Both the position numbers and the translations under genes were made by a program. A stretch of 64,000 nt of DNA from Thermoplasmata archaeon (lineage in GTDB: Archaea; Thermoplasmatota; Thermoplasmata; Lutacidiplasmatales; UBA184), in contig JASHPK010000017.1 in assembly GCA_030038095.1 (NCBI GenBank), forward strand, positions 72,689-136,688, read 5' to 3'. This document shows, piece after piece, positions 63,856 to 64,000 of this stretch (position 1 is its first letter; every line of letters starts with the position of its first letter). The notes beneath the pieces were generated by a model. That model was not told the origin of the DNA. It ran no database searches and worked only from the letters and a program-made list of their open reading frames with translations.

Positions 63856-64000
63856 GGAATGCACAGGGCCGTGGCCGACTTATCCTCCGTCCTCGGGTCC
63901 GGGTCGGGGTGGGAGACCGAGACGATCTCTTCCCGGTCGAATCGTCCCGGGCGTTCCACGAGTCGCTCGCCTCGCGAGATAAGGCGTTCTCCGTCGTCCT

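Noticed and set aside
1-64000. CRISPR arrays, transposases, phage modules, rRNA
   Set aside because: No regularly spaced short repeats, transposase or integrase motifs, capsid/terminase genes or rRNA-like blocks were seen on either strand.

Overview
This is a GC-rich, gene-dense chromosomal window from an archaeon. It is probably a high-GC Thermoplasmatota-like lineage: it has an HTH-10 regulator, archaeal-type pyruvate:ferredoxin oxidoreductase, Thermoplasmata-style 'ETGLPNGT.W' surface repeats, and TATA-like boxes about 22-32 nt upstream of many starts. I support about 69 protein genes, four of which are small ORFs missing from the supplied track. I saw no rRNA, convincing tRNA, transposase, phage module or CRISPR array. 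The content points to peptide and amino-acid use: DUF885, M3 and M2 metallopeptidases, a proline-to-glutamate module (pruA divergent from a fused-cofactor proline-dehydrogenase-like alpha/beta pair), a por operon with a gamma-delta fusion, and ilvE. It also carries two ABC-2 exporters with adjacent regulators, and secreted or surface proteins including a cupredoxin.

The loci I would look at first are:
(1) a convergent class III nucleotidyl-cyclase-like gene and cNMP-binding protein gene;
(2) a coupled GT2-nucleotidyltransferase fusion and fused methyltransferase next to a DUF2079 membrane protein;
(3) two divergent paralogues of an uncharacterised family flanking an SRPBCC gene;
(4) a six-unit, ~240-nt-period surface-protein repeat;
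(5) a perfect 18-bp palindrome in front of a PadR-ABC exporter operon.

All calls are from reading the sequence and recalled family motifs. No database search was run.
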